Shown: positions 37,531-46,741 of the stretch, one piece after another | Layout: every line of letters begins with the position of its first letter | Position numbering within the stretch: the stretch's first letter is position 1 | Assembly (NCBI RefSeq): GCF_000282455.1 | Contig: NZ_AKJG01000055.1 | Span: forward strand, 1 to 64,000 | Source of the DNA: Pseudomonas sp. GM74 | GTDB taxonomy: Bacteria; Pseudomonadota; Gammaproteobacteria; Pseudomonadales; Pseudomonadaceae | Direction of reading: 5' to 3' | Length of the DNA stretch: 64,000 nt | Made by a program: the position numbers and the translations under genes | Notes under the pieces: model-generated | What the model saw: the letters and a program-made list of their open reading frames with translations, nothing else | Database searches by the model: none | Told to the model about the DNA's origin: nothing

Positions 37531-38649
37531 ATGAACACCACGCCCCCTGAAATCACTATTGTCGGCGGATCCCTTGTCGGCCTCACGCTGGCGCTCGCTT
37601 GCGCGACCAGGGGCGTGCCCGTTCGTGTCGTTGAGCGTTCTGTCGGGCGCGTGCACGGTGGCGATAGCTTGAGTATCGATCTTGACGTGGTCGCGGCGAC
37701 GGTTGGCCATGATCCGCGTGCTGCGCCCATTTTGCCCGTGGTCCCCGCCTATCGCGAACTGACGACCTGGCCGGCGCTTTACAGCTGGCTACGGGACCGG
37801 GCTGTCGCAACGCCAGGCATCGTCCTCGAAGAAGGCAACGCCGTCACCTCGGTCACAGACCTTGGCGATCGGGCACAACTCTCCTTTGCCGACGGAACCC
37901 AGAGGGTTGCCGCCGCGGTGATCGGTGCGGACGGATATCGCAGCATCGTTCGCCAGGCGGTCACGCCCGACGCACCGCTTGCCCGCTACGCAGGTTATCT
38001 CGTGTGGCGTGGACTGGTCGAGGAGCGAACGCTGACGCGTCCCGTCCCCTGGCCATCGGACGGCGGCCTATGGATTGAGTTCGTGGGCGGGTATCGTCTG
38101 GTTGCTGCAGTACTTCCTGGTCGCGACGGTTCGATGGAGTCGGGTCAGCGTCAAATCACATTCGCATGGTTCGATGTGCATCAGGAAACATTGCTCCGTC
38201 GCACCGGCTGTCTGACTGCCGATGGCCACATCGTGGGCACACTCGGACGCGGGACGATCGATGAAAACGTGAGGTCTGGCTTGGTCGCCCAGGTCCCTCA
38301 GGTCTGGCCTGAGATGTGGGCGGAGGCAGTGACTGTCGGCGTGCGCTCAGCGATTGTATTGAGCGGCGCTCCGATTGCCGAGTACAAGCCGCAGCGGTTG
38401 GCACGTGGCGCACTGGCAATCATCGGGGACGCCGCCCACGTCGTTTCGCCGATGACCGGGCGCGGTTTTTTGACCGGGGTGGAAGATGCGGCGTTGCTGG
38501 CCCGAATGCTCGCAGACCGAGGCGCAGACGAACCCTTTGCCGCCACGCTGGCCCGCTATGAAGAAGCACGATTGCCCTTCGTCCGCGGGTTGGTCGCCCA
38601 TTCAAACCGGATCAGCGCCGAATATCGTCGCTATGCGGCAGCCAACTGA
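37531..38649 (+). CDS. FAD-dependent monooxygenase
   Basis: A 372-aa group A flavoprotein monooxygenase. The dinucleotide fold is TIVGGSLVGLTLALACATRGVPVRVVER; the DG motif is GADGYRSIVR; the second FAD motif is IIGDAAHVVSPMTGRGFLTGVEDAALL. It hydroxylates or epoxidises an aromatic or similar substrate using NAD(P)H and O2. It sits 46 bp after the efflux transporter, at the end of the ene-reductase operon. Confidence 0.88.
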   Translation: MNTTPPEITIVGGSLVGLTLALACATRGVPVRVVERSVGRVHGGDSLSIDLDVVAATVGHDPRAAPILPVVPAYRELTTWPALYSWLRDRAVATPGIVLEEGNAVTSVTDLGDRAQLSFADGTQRVAAAVIGADGYRSIVRQAVTPDAPLARYAGYLVWRGLVEERTLTRPVPWPSDGGLWIEFVGGYRLVAAVLPGRDGSMESGQRQITFAWFDVHQETLLRRTGCLTADGHIVGTLGRGTIDENVRSGLVAQVPQVWPEMWAEAVTVGVRSAIVLSGAPIAEYKPQRLARGALAIIGDAAHVVSPMTGRGFLTGVEDAALLARMLADRGADEPFAATLARYEEARLPFVRGLVAHSNRISAEYRRYAAAN

Positions 38650-38712
38650 TCGGTGAACTGTCGCGTTGCCCGAAGTGTCATGCGCTTCGAGCAGCGCGAC
38701 AGGGCCGCAGTT

Positions 38713-39318
38713 TTACTGGATACCAGCACCCAAGGCCGGGAATACATCGCTGAACAACAAGCCAATCAACTGCTGTCCGTTAGGGGTTGACCAATCCTGT
38801 CCGATCTCTGCCATGAGCGTATTGGTGGCGGTGAGCACCACGCCGGCGTCGTGCATTCGTTGACGAGCGAATTCTTCGGAAAGATCGCTGGGCGAACCCG
38901 AAGCATCCAGTACGGCCTGCACGGCAAAGCCTTCGAGCGCCGCATCGATTGCTGGAAAGATAAGGCAAACGTCGGTGGTCACACCGGCCATGATCAGATG
39001 CTTGCGCCCAGTGGCGAGCACTGCATCGCGGAAGTCGGCGTATTCCCAGGCGTTGACCACACCGGGACGCTTGATCCGTGCCGCGTGCGCCTCTGGGAGC
39101 ACCGCGGCGATTTCCGGAAGAATCGGGCCCTGGGCTTGATCTTCCTGACTGGACGTAATCACGACCGGCATGTTGAGGATCTTCGCCATTTTCGCCAGCG
39201 CAATCGACTGCTTGGCGGCAAACTCACGGTCTATGTTTTTGATCAGTTGCATCGTGCCGACCTGATGGTCGATCAGCAACAACGCGGCGTTCTCTGCAGT
39301 GAATCGTACGGCAGCCAT
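38713..39318 (-). CDS. Isochorismatase-family cysteine hydrolase
   Basis: 201 aa from ATG 39318, chosen because GAGGA lies upstream. The catalytic triad is visible: Asp in ALLLIDHQVG, Lys in RIKRPGVVNAWE, Cys in IMAGVTTDVCLIF. The family hydrolyses isochorismate, nicotinamide or carbamates; the YcaC-like sequence pattern (MQLIKNIDREF, ITSSQEDQAQGPILPE) points to a YcaC-type hydrolase with unknown substrate. Likely in one operon with the pirin gene 26 bp upstream. Confidence 0.9.
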   Translation of the reverse strand: MAAVRFTAENAALLLIDHQVGTMQLIKNIDREFAAKQSIALAKMAKILNMPVVITSSQEDQAQGPILPEIAAVLPEAHAARIKRPGVVNAWEYADFRDAVLATGRKHLIMAGVTTDVCLIFPAIDAALEGFAVQAVLDASGSPSDLSEEFARQRMHDAGVVLTATNTLMAEIGQDWSTPNGQQLIGLLFSDVFPALGAGIQ

Positions 39319-39343
39319 AGTACAAATCCTCGTTTCGTTGGGT

Positions 39344-40078
39344 TCAAACAAAGGGTAGCGGAGGTCCGCTGAACAGCACGACGTTGGCACTGCCCTGCGG
39401 GGCGCTTAACTTGACCTCGCGTGGAGCATCTTGCGCCGGGAACACCGGAAGCTTGAGGTCCTCGCGATCGAAGCGCTGGGCCGCTACTTCCACCGTGCCT
39501 TCGATTGGCATGATGAACATGCAGTGGCCTGCGGCAATCAGCACACTCAGCTCGGCCCCCTCCTCCAGAGAGATGTCGAGCATCGTCACCTCAGTCGGTG
39601 GACTCAGCGGGGAGCGCATCTCACGATAGCTCCCCAACGGTACCCGCACCGTGGCACCTGGCTCCTGCATAACTGGCACATCCTGCGCTTCGAGTATCAG
39701 CGGGAACGGAGCGATGTCCCTGTTCGACGGAGCGAGAGCGACGAAGATCTGCAGTCCGTGAACCTTTTTGCCGGTTTCGACCGGAACCTCTTCGTGCACC
39801 ACGCCACGGCCGGCGGTAGTCCAGTGCAGGCCGCCCGGTTGAATCACGTTCTGGGTACCGATCGAGTCACGGTTGGCCATCCCTGTCTCTGAATCGGGAA
39901 GCAGGTAGGACACCGCCGAAATGCCGGCATGCTGGTGTGGCCCAAAGGTCGGCGCGTCCATCCAGTAGTGGTCGACCCCGATGAAGGGGGAGATCAATTC
40001 TGCCTCGGTGCGCAGACCAAAACCGTGGAAATGGCCGCCGAGGTTGGCGCGACTAAGCGGGGCGATAACGACAGACAT
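39344..40078 (-). CDS. Pirin family protein (copy 2)
   Basis: 244 aa, with the pirin metal-binding residues in FGPHQHAGISAVSY and GVVHEEVPVE. It is 34 aa shorter than copy 1 (33877-34713) and clearly diverged. It precedes the isochorismatase-like gene on the minus strand, so a pirin is paired with each half of this detoxification cluster. Confidence 0.9.
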   Translation of the reverse strand: MSVVIAPLSRANLGGHFHGFGLRTEAELISPFIGVDHYWMDAPTFGPHQHAGISAVSYLLPDSETGMANRDSIGTQNVIQPGGLHWTTAGRGVVHEEVPVETGKKVHGLQIFVALAPSNRDIAPFPLILEAQDVPVMQEPGATVRVPLGSYREMRSPLSPPTEVTMLDISLEEGAELSVLIAAGHCMFIMPIEGTVEVAAQRFDREDLKLPVFPAQDAPREVKLSAPQGSANVVLFSGPPLPFV

Positions 40079-40161
40079 GACAGCAGCCTCTGGTACTGGT
40101 GGTGTCGTTCAATGCGCAATAATGAGTGTAGCCCCACCATCTCTCACCGAACGGCAATTGG

Positions 40162-41106
40162 TCATCGTGTATAGGGCGCGAAAAAAGCCACAAACGCAGC
40201 CAGCAATGCCTCCGGGCGTTCCTCCGCCGGATAGTGACCGCAATCCGGAATGACCACGGATTCGACATTCGAAGCGACCGTACGCAACTCGGCCTCGACA
40301 CTGTCGCCACAGGCAAGCGCACCCGAAAACGCCAGCACCGGTAAGGTCAGGCGAGTTGCTTTGCGCGCTTGGTTCTGTGGAATCGACTGATCGATTGCGC
40401 GGTAATAGTCGAAGCTGGCCCGCAGGGCTTGTGGATCGCGCTTGAGTTGTTCGATGTAGAAGTCGATCGCGTAACGAGGTACCGCCTCTGGCGACCCTGC
40501 TTTCGTCGCGAACTGGTGACCGAAGTAGAGCTCTTCGCGACCACTGACCAGTTGCTCGTTGATGCCCAGTGCCCGATTGAAGTTGAAATGCCAGAGAAAA
40601 TCACTGAGCCAGCGGTGCTCAGGCAGCAATGGCGGAGAATCCGAAACGCCAGGAATAAGCGCCTCGCCCAGCGCAATGCGCTCGATTCGGGCGGGTTGAT
40701 CGTGTGCCATGGCATAACCGGTCCACATGCCGATGTCATGGCCGGCCATGGCGAATGACTCATGCCCCAAGGCGTCCATCAGCGCAAACATGTCTTGGGC
40801 CAAGGTCCTTGAGTCATAACCCTCCTGCGCTTTTTCCGAGAGCCCGACACCCCGCGGATCGACAGCGATCACGGTGAACGTGCGAGCCAGCGGCTGCATG
40901 AGGTAACGCCACGCAAACCAGTTTTGCGGCCACCCTCCAAGCAGTAGCAACGGCTTGCCCTGCCCGCCAATGACGGCGTGCAGTTTCACGCCGTTGGCCG
41001 CGATCTCGTAGCTTTCGAAGACGTCAGTAAAACCGGTTGGCAGCTTGGGTACGTCGTGCACGGAGCCGAAGCCGCTCAGCGTTTTGAAGTGTTCCTTTTG
41101 CAGCAT
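40162..41106 (-). CDS. Alpha/beta hydrolase, epoxide-hydrolase-like
   Basis: A 314-aa alpha/beta-hydrolase. The oxyanion region is LLLGGWPQNWFAWR, the nucleophile Asp lies in AMAGHDIGMWTGYA (GHDxG), and the catalytic His in IPDCGHYPAEERPE. An aspartate nucleophile points to epoxide hydrolase or dehalogenase chemistry. It could open epoxides made by the nearby monooxygenase. The repeated motif at 41162-41210 lies in its promoter region. Confidence 0.88.
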   Translation of the reverse strand: MLQKEHFKTLSGFGSVHDVPKLPTGFTDVFESYEIAANGVKLHAVIGGQGKPLLLLGGWPQNWFAWRYLMQPLARTFTVIAVDPRGVGLSEKAQEGYDSRTLAQDMFALMDALGHESFAMAGHDIGMWTGYAMAHDQPARIERIALGEALIPGVSDSPPLLPEHRWLSDFLWHFNFNRALGINEQLVSGREELYFGHQFATKAGSPEAVPRYAIDFYIEQLKRDPQALRASFDYYRAIDQSIPQNQARKATRLTLPVLAFSGALACGDSVEAELRTVASNVESVVIPDCGHYPAEERPEALLAAFVAFFAPYTR

Positions 41107-41161
41107 CCCAAAGCCCGCCTGATTGATCTAATCACCAGACCATAAATGAGGCACCAGAGAC

Positions 41162-41210
41162 TGACTAGGCAGGAAAATCACCAAGGACTGTTGTGCTGAT
41201 GCACCAATCA
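41162..41210 (-). promoter_or_regulatory. Repeated promoter motif, copy 1
   Basis: Contains TTGTGC-TGAT-GCACCAA (41191-41207), a dyad, followed on the minus strand by ACAGTCCTTGGTGATTTTCC and TGCC. The same arrangement occurs at 43262-43312 and 50570-50620, each time upstream of a minus-strand gene. TTGG-N9-TGC fits a sigma-54 -24/-12 promoter (GG-N10-GC), but this is not certain. Confidence 0.5.
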
Positions 41211-41276
41211 CGACGCAATGGAATGCGAGCGCCATGACTGGCGCCCCTGCTCGGCAAATGAAGCTATAGACCAGGC

Positions 41277-42224
41277 TTAAAATCGCATGACCGCCTGGAG
41301 CCAGAGCCGTTCGCCGCGCGCCCGGTTTTCGACAAGTGTTTCATGTTGCCACTTCATCAGTACGCCAAATTCTGGGGTTTGATATTTCACGACAGGGCCA
41401 TAGGCCGCGACTTGGCCTCGATTGCCGTCCTCCCATACAGACTCACCGTGACGTTCATCATCGCTCACCTGCTTGTACAAATACCCACTGACTCCAACCT
41501 GCCAATTTTTGTTCAAGCTGTAGCCAAGATGGTAGTCAGCATTAAGCTCGCGCCCCGACCGGTAATCAGTCGCATGATTCTTGTCGTTTATCATGTAGAG
41601 AATCTTGGCGCTGATCTCCACCTCATCTATCGGGTTTGCCGTGAAGGAGTACCACGGCGAGTAGGACCACACATTGGTTCCCACATTGAACAGCCGATCC
41701 TTGTCATACGAAGCGGTGGGCGCATAAAAATCCACACCCAGCATCTGATGGAAACGTGGAGAGCTCCAGCCCAGAAACAGTGGCGTAAACGCCAGATCGG
41801 CGAAGCCTTCATCCTTGCCACTGTTGCGGACACGCCCTTGGGGCGTTTCGGTATAAAAACTCACCTGCCCTTTTATGTAGGGTAAGGCGGCACGACTGGC
41901 CAGTGTTGCGCCCCATAACGTGTAGTCGGAATAAACGTAGTCCAGACATACCGCGAGTGACTGGTAACTGAGATTGAAGTCTTCAATCCCGGCCATGCTG
42001 CGCCCATAGGCACCTTTTAGTTCAGTCGACTCGTAAGCTGAGCTGTAAAAAAAGGTGGTTAACCCTGGCGGCGGCATTCGCCCAGCCAATACGGTGTCAA
42101 GACCGAGTGGGTAAGCGGTTCCGTTATTTTCGGTGGCGTGAGTTTGCGTACAAGTCAGCAGTATGGCTGCCGTGCAGAGCAAGGGAGAGCGTTTGCTGAG
42201 CCGCAATGTTTTTACGCGCAACAT
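41277..42224 (-). CDS. SphA-family outer-membrane protein (aromatic uptake type)
   Basis: About 315 aa, signal peptide ending around THATE, then TAYPLGLDTVLAGRMPPPGLTTFFYSSAYES, which is typical of the SphA/phenol-degradation outer-membrane family, and a C-terminal Phe. Such proteins are thought to admit aromatic compounds. ATG 42224 is preferred over 42269. A perfect CA motif AATAATAA lies 20 nt upstream of it (42244-42251), suggesting Hfq/Crc catabolite control. Confidence 0.82.
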   Translation of the reverse strand: MLRVKTLRLSKRSPLLCTAAILLTCTQTHATENNGTAYPLGLDTVLAGRMPPPGLTTFFYSSAYESTELKGAYGRSMAGIEDFNLSYQSLAVCLDYVYSDYTLWGATLASRAALPYIKGQVSFYTETPQGRVRNSGKDEGFADLAFTPLFLGWSSPRFHQMLGVDFYAPTASYDKDRLFNVGTNVWSYSPWYSFTANPIDEVEISAKILYMINDKNHATDYRSGRELNADYHLGYSLNKNWQVGVSGYLYKQVSDDERHGESVWEDGNRGQVAAYGPVVKYQTPEFGVLMKWQHETLVENRARGERLWLQAVMRF

Positions 42225-42388
42225 AAGGATGATCTCGTATGGATTATTATTTTGATTACGAAGATTCATGCGAACAAACAGAACAACAGGGCCTGTCTTT
42301 AAGGGGTGTTTATTATTTGCAAGGCAATAGAGTCCCTCCTTGTTTCAGGCAGGACTAATTGAATAATCAAGTTTGGTGTCAGGCAGAG

Positions 42389-43153
42389 TTACCAGGCAGT
42401 GGTACCACCATCGACCCGAATATCAGTCCCCGTAATGAAAGAGCTTTCATCAGAGGCCAGGAATAAAGCAGTGGCCGCAACTTCTTCGGGCTTACCCAAA
42501 CGCCCCAGCATCACTTTGCCCACCATCGTTTCAGCCCACTCAGGATCTTGCAGCAACGGGATTGTTTGCTTGGACTCAATCAACCCAGGGGAAATGCTGT
42601 TGGCGCGCAAGCCATGGACCCGGCCTTCCAGCGCCAGTTGGCGAGTCATGGAAAGCACGGCTCCTTTGGCCGCGCTGTGCGCGATTCCGGGGAGCATGCG
42701 GTAGGTCGACCATGCCGAAACCGACGCTGTGTTAATGATGGAAGCACCCGGGGACTTGATTAACTCCGGCCAGGCTGCACGCACGAGATGGAAAACCAGA
42801 TTCAGTTCCTGATCGATTGTTCGATGCCAGTCCTCGTTTGATATCTGATCAATCCAACCAAAATAGGCCATCGCCGCATTATTGAATAACACATCGACGC
42901 GCCCAAACTCCGACACCGCCAATTCAACTAGCCGGGTGCAGTTGGCAGGGGCCGTCAAGTCACAATTGTTTAATGAGACCATCTCCCCACCCATGGACTT
43001 CACGGCATCAACTGTTTCCTGAGCCGCCTCATGATAGATGTCACACCCCACTACTTTGGCGCCTTGTTGCGCGAACATTAACGCAGCCGCACGCCCCATT
43101 GACCCGCCAGTGCCTGTAATAATGCAAACTTTACCCTGCAGACGATGACTCAT
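42389..43153 (-). CDS. Short-chain dehydrogenase/reductase (SDR) A
   Basis: A 254-aa classical SDR. Cofactor motif TGTGGSMG, NNAA at the end of beta-4, and a catalytic region that reads S/H-rich: the Ser lies in TASVSAWSTYRMLPGIAHSAAKGAV, where the usual YxxxK is replaced by HSAAK, so the catalytic Tyr appears to be His. ATG 43153 follows GGAGT and two CA motifs (AAGAATAA and AAAAACAA). Substrate unknown; probably a secondary alcohol in the catabolic pathway. Confidence 0.88.
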   Translation of the reverse strand: MSHRLQGKVCIITGTGGSMGRAAALMFAQQGAKVVGCDIYHEAAQETVDAVKSMGGEMVSLNNCDLTAPANCTRLVELAVSEFGRVDVLFNNAAMAYFGWIDQISNEDWHRTIDQELNLVFHLVRAAWPELIKSPGASIINTASVSAWSTYRMLPGIAHSAAKGAVLSMTRQLALEGRVHGLRANSISPGLIESKQTIPLLQDPEWAETMVGKVMLGRLGKPEEVAATALFLASDESSFITGTDIRVDGGTTAW

Positions 43154-43261
43154 AAGCACTCCGTTATTCTTGCTTGTTTTTATAAGAACAGATCTTGCAA
43201 TAACACACCCGATCAGTCGCGGTGGTTAATGAGTTGCCGAACTGTAGGTAGACCACTACTT

Positions 43262-43312
43262 ATTGACTAGGCACGGAAATCACCAAGGACTGTTGCTCTC
43301 AAGCAACAATCG
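43262..43312 (-). promoter_or_regulatory. Repeated promoter motif, copy 2
   Basis: Dyad GTTGCT-N4-AGCAAC (43292-43307), then on the minus strand ACAGTCCTTGGTGATTTCCG and TGCC; GG-N10-GC spacing as in sigma-54 promoters. It lies about 110 bp upstream of SDR A. Shares TGACTAGGCA at its other edge with copy 1. Confidence 0.5.
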
Positions 43313-43406
43313 CGGTGAAGGGGTCTAAAAGGGAGATAACAGTCAGGGGCAGAAATTCAAGTTGCGGTTACATTCCGGTCCTAACCACACCGGTTTTCCA
43401 GGCACG

Positions 43407-44303
43407 TCACCCATTGAATACCGACATGATCAAACGCCTTAGCCAGACACTTCTAGGGGCTTCGTGAAAACGCGCATGCCAGTACTGCTTGAGGTCGTAG
43501 CGCGGAATGTCCACGGGAGGCTCGACCATTCGCACGTTCAGATTGTGCGTGTACATGTTGGCGACGGTGCGTGGCAACACCACGATCAAATCGGAGCGTT
43601 CGATGATCGATGGCACACTCATGTAGTGAGAAGTCTGCAGCACGATGTTGCGGTGGATACCTGCTTTGGTCAGGTGGGCTTCGAACATTTCCTGGCGTCG
43701 GCTGCCATCACGTACCTGCAGATGCTCCAGCCTGATGAAGTCCTCCAGGGACAGTTGCTCCCCCGCCAGCGGGTGATCGAGGCGGATCAGACAGACCAGG
43801 TCATGAGAGAACAACCGCTGCTGATAGATGTTGGGGGTTGTGAGGTCAGGAAAATAGCCAAGCACCGCATCGACCCGGCCTTCATGCAGGTTCTCCACAA
43901 GCTCATCAGGTGCCAGACTGACAGTTCGAATGCGGGTATTCGGTGCCGCGCTGCGCAGGCTCTGGAATAGCGCAGGTAGAAAGACCACTTCACCCACTTC
44001 GCTCAGGCAAAAGACGAACTCCTGGTCGCTGGTAGCAGGGTCGAAGGTCGGGCCGCTGAGGATGTCCCGGTCGATTATTTCGATCACTTCGCGGGTGCGC
44101 TCAATGATGCCTTGCGCCCGTGGCGTCGCCTCCATCACGTTACCCGAGCGAATGAACAGTGGGTCCCCCAGTGAGTGACGCAGGCGAGCCAGTGCCGCAC
44201 TGGTTGCGGGCTGGCTCATGCCTAGCCGCTTCGCCGCCGCGGTGACATTGCCGGTTTCATAAACGGCTAGCAGGACGCGGAGCAGGTTGAGGTCGGTGCG
44301 CAT
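43407..44303 (-). CDS. LysR-family regulator (divergent from the aromatic-acid importer)
   Basis: 298 aa: helix-turn-helix LRVLLAVYETGNVTAAAKRLGMSQPATSAALARLRHSLGDPLFIRSG and a NahR/LinR-like effector domain (VFCLSEVGEVVFLPALFQSLRSAAPNTRIRTV). It is divergent from the MFS importer with 103 bp between starts, so it probably controls that gene and itself in response to an aromatic acid. Confidence 0.9.
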   Translation of the reverse strand: MRTDLNLLRVLLAVYETGNVTAAAKRLGMSQPATSAALARLRHSLGDPLFIRSGNVMEATPRAQGIIERTREVIEIIDRDILSGPTFDPATSDQEFVFCLSEVGEVVFLPALFQSLRSAAPNTRIRTVSLAPDELVENLHEGRVDAVLGYFPDLTTPNIYQQRLFSHDLVCLIRLDHPLAGEQLSLEDFIRLEHLQVRDGSRRQEMFEAHLTKAGIHRNIVLQTSHYMSVPSIIERSDLIVVLPRTVANMYTHNLNVRMVEPPVDIPRYDLKQYWHARFHEAPRSVWLRRLIMSVFNG

Positions 44304-44406
44304 AGATATAACAAAACCAGATAGTTTGAATAATTAGAATTGGCTTCCTTTATTTAAAGCGCGTGGCGACGATCACGTCCAGATAAAAAAAATAAAAGGT
44401 AGCCGC

Positions 44407-45768
44407 ATGAACCCTGACAACGCCCGAATTGGCCAGATCATCGACAGCGCGAAGATCTCGCCATACCAGATCGTCATCCTTGCCTTGTGCTTCCTCATCG
44501 TCCTGGTGGATGGTTTCGATACCGCAGCCATTGGTTACATCGCCCCGTCGCTGCGCGAAGAATGGGGTCTGATGCCTGCCCAGTTGTCACCGGTTTTCGG
44601 GACGGGGCTGTTCGGCCTGATGGTCGGCAGCCTGATACTGGGGCCGGTCGCCGATGCTATCGGACGCAAAAGCGTGTTACTGATTTCAGTGCTGGTGTTT
44701 GGTCTCGCCACCCTGGCCAGCGCCTATACCCAATCGATCGAGTCGCTGACGGTTCTGCGTTTCATCACCGGCATTGGCCTGGGGGGTGCGATGCCGGCGT
44801 GCATTGCCTTGAGCGCCGAATACTCCCCCGCCCGCCGGCGCATGATCATGGTGACCTTGAGCTGGAGTGGCTTCACGGCGGGCCTTGCCTTGGGCGGCAT
44901 GCTCGCCGCACACATGATTCCGGCATTCGGCTGGCGTTCGGTGCTGGTGCTCGGTGGCGTCATGCCGCTGGCGCTACTGCCACTGTTGGCTTGGCTAATG
45001 CCTGAGTCGGTTCGGTTTATGGCGTCTTCGGGCAAGCACGCCGACGCCTTGCGTCGGGTGGTCGAACGCATCACCCGAAAGAGCTGGAGCGGTGTAACGA
45101 TCCTCGATGACGAGTGCCCGGCCCAGGTCAGGTCGCCGATCTCGCACCTGTTCATCGACGGCCGATTGGTCCGAACATTGCTGCTGTGGGTGACCTTCTT
45201 CTGCTCGCTCTTTGTGTTTTATCTGCTGACCAGCTGGCTGCCTACCCTGCTCAAAGAGGCCGGCTACGATATCGCTTACGCTTCGCGTATTGGCGCCATG
45301 GTGCCACTGGGCGGTGCCGTCGGCGCCATTCTCATGGCCCTGCTGATGGATCGCGTCGGCCCCTACCCTGTACTGACGTTCTCGTACTCGGTGACGGCTG
45401 TGGTCATTGCCGTCACGGGCTATATGATGGGTGATCCCTTTCAATTGGCCGCCATGGTATTTCTCATCGGCTTCGGTGTAGCCGGTGCTCAAAACGGACT
45501 CAACCTGGTGTCGGCCACCTTGTACCCCACCGCCTCCCGGGTGACCGGGGTGAGTTGGGCAATGGCCGTCGGCCGCTGCGGTTCAATTGTCGGCTCGACG
45601 CTGGGCGCCTGGTTTATCTCCACCGCGGGCACATCACAGGTCTTCTTCCATTGGCTGGCAGTTCCTGTGTTGATCGGAGCAACATCCATTGGTGGTCTTT
45701 ATTGGCTCAGCACTCGACGGAACCCGACAGTCAAGCCTGCTCAAGTTGCTCACGCAGAAACTCAATGA
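44407..45768 (+). CDS. Aromatic acid:H+ symporter (AAHS-type MFS)
   Basis: A 453-aa major facilitator with 12 hydrophobic segments. The first helix carries the AAHS motif VDGFDTAAIGYIAPSL with the Asp residues needed for proton-coupled uptake in PcaK-like transporters; GPVADAIGRKSVLLISV is the loop 2-3 MFS motif. It imports an aromatic acid. An A-rich CA-like motif (44385-44397) and AAAGGT precede the ATG. The last 38 bp overlap the convergent LysR gene. Confidence 0.92.
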   Translation: MNPDNARIGQIIDSAKISPYQIVILALCFLIVLVDGFDTAAIGYIAPSLREEWGLMPAQLSPVFGTGLFGLMVGSLILGPVADAIGRKSVLLISVLVFGLATLASAYTQSIESLTVLRFITGIGLGGAMPACIALSAEYSPARRRMIMVTLSWSGFTAGLALGGMLAAHMIPAFGWRSVLVLGGVMPLALLPLLAWLMPESVRFMASSGKHADALRRVVERITRKSWSGVTILDDECPAQVRSPISHLFIDGRLVRTLLLWVTFFCSLFVFYLLTSWLPTLLKEAGYDIAYASRIGAMVPLGGAVGAILMALLMDRVGPYPVLTFSYSVTAVVIAVTGYMMGDPFQLAAMVFLIGFGVAGAQNGLNLVSATLYPTASRVTGVSWAMAVGRCGSIVGSTLGAWFISTAGTSQVFFHWLAVPVLIGATSIGGLYWLSTRRNPTVKPAQVAHAETQ

Positions 45769-46606
45769 AACGTTGAGTTTTTGCGGGCAAAAGACGGGTT
45801 TCAGTGAGGGCATACACCGGGATCGAATTGGCGTGCCATTGGGGCAGTACCGGTTGCAGCAAGCCAGTGCGCAGATCGTCCGCGGCAATGCCTTCAGGCA
45901 GCAGGACGATCCCCAGATCCAGTGTCGCCAATCGCCGAAGCATCCCGACGCTATTGAGTTGAAACCTTCCACCCACCTCGATCTCAATCACTTCGCCCGA
46001 ATGGGAGAGCTGCCACTTGCCAGCCTTTCGCAGTCGCAGGCATTCGTGGTTGATCAACTCGGACGGATCGCTGGGTTCTCCATTGAGTTCCAGATAACGA
46101 GGCGAGGCGTACAAACGACGAGAGAGGCTCGCCAGCTTGCGTGCAATCAGATTGGAATCTGCCGGTTCGCCCATGCGGATAACCACATCGACGGGTTCGC
46201 TGACCAGGTCGACCTGGCGTGGCGTGAGGTCGAATTCAAAGCTGATGCCAGGGTACCGTCGGGCGAACTCGGCGATGAGAGGTGCCAGGTAAGTGTTGGC
46301 GAAATCCACCGGCAGTGACGCGCGCAAAAGGCCGCTTGGATGCGCAAGCATTTCCCCCAGCTGCTCGTGTGCCAGCCGCGCCTCGTCAACGATTCGCTTG
46401 CACCGGTCAAAGTACAACTGCCCCGCTTCGGTCAATTCGATCTTGCGCGTGGTGCGATTTAACAGTCTCAAGCCAATGGCCTTTTCAAGCCCGCTGATGC
46501 GTCGCGACAAGGTCGAATTGGGCATCGCCATCGCTTCTGCGGCTTTGCGAAAACTGTGGGCTTTGACGACTTCGACAAACAACGCCATGTCGTTCAGAAG
46601 TTCCAT
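45731..46606 (-). CDS. LysR-family regulator (CrgA/AaeR-like)
   Basis: 291 aa; helix-turn-helix AEAMAMPNSTLSRRISGLEKAIGLRLLNRTTRKIELTEAG and an effector domain with FANTYLAPLIAEFARRYPGISFEF, typical of single-domain transport/efflux LysR proteins (CrgA branch). It is divergent from the LysR gene at 46742 with 135 bp between them; that interval repeats in the ene-reductase promoter at 32.7 kb. Confidence 0.9.
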   Translation of the reverse strand: MELLNDMALFVEVVKAHSFRKAAEAMAMPNSTLSRRISGLEKAIGLRLLNRTTRKIELTEAGQLYFDRCKRIVDEARLAHEQLGEMLAHPSGLLRASLPVDFANTYLAPLIAEFARRYPGISFEFDLTPRQVDLVSEPVDVVIRMGEPADSNLIARKLASLSRRLYASPRYLELNGEPSDPSELINHECLRLRKAGKWQLSHSGEVIEIEVGGRFQLNSVGMLRRLATLDLGIVLLPEGIAADDLRTGLLQPVLPQWHANSIPVYALTETRLLPAKTQRFIEFLREQLEQA

Positions 46607-46616
46607 ATTGATTGCT

Positions 46617-46689
46617 CCATCAGTGGATCAGTCATTTCAATTGTAGCCAGTTTATCCCCCATCCAGTTCGATCAATGATGGCTACATCA
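46617..46689. promoter_or_regulatory. Divergent LysR promoter region, twin of 32704-32776
   Basis: 73 bp nearly identical to the promoter of the ene-reductase operon (62 matching positions by hand). It starts 11 bp from the start codon of the minus-strand LysR gene, so that gene's binding site, or its partner's, is likely shared by both promoters. Confidence 0.65.
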
Positions 46690-46741
46690 GCCTTCGCCGT
46701 TAACGGTTACTCAACGGCCCCCCGCAGGAGAGCGTCACTGC

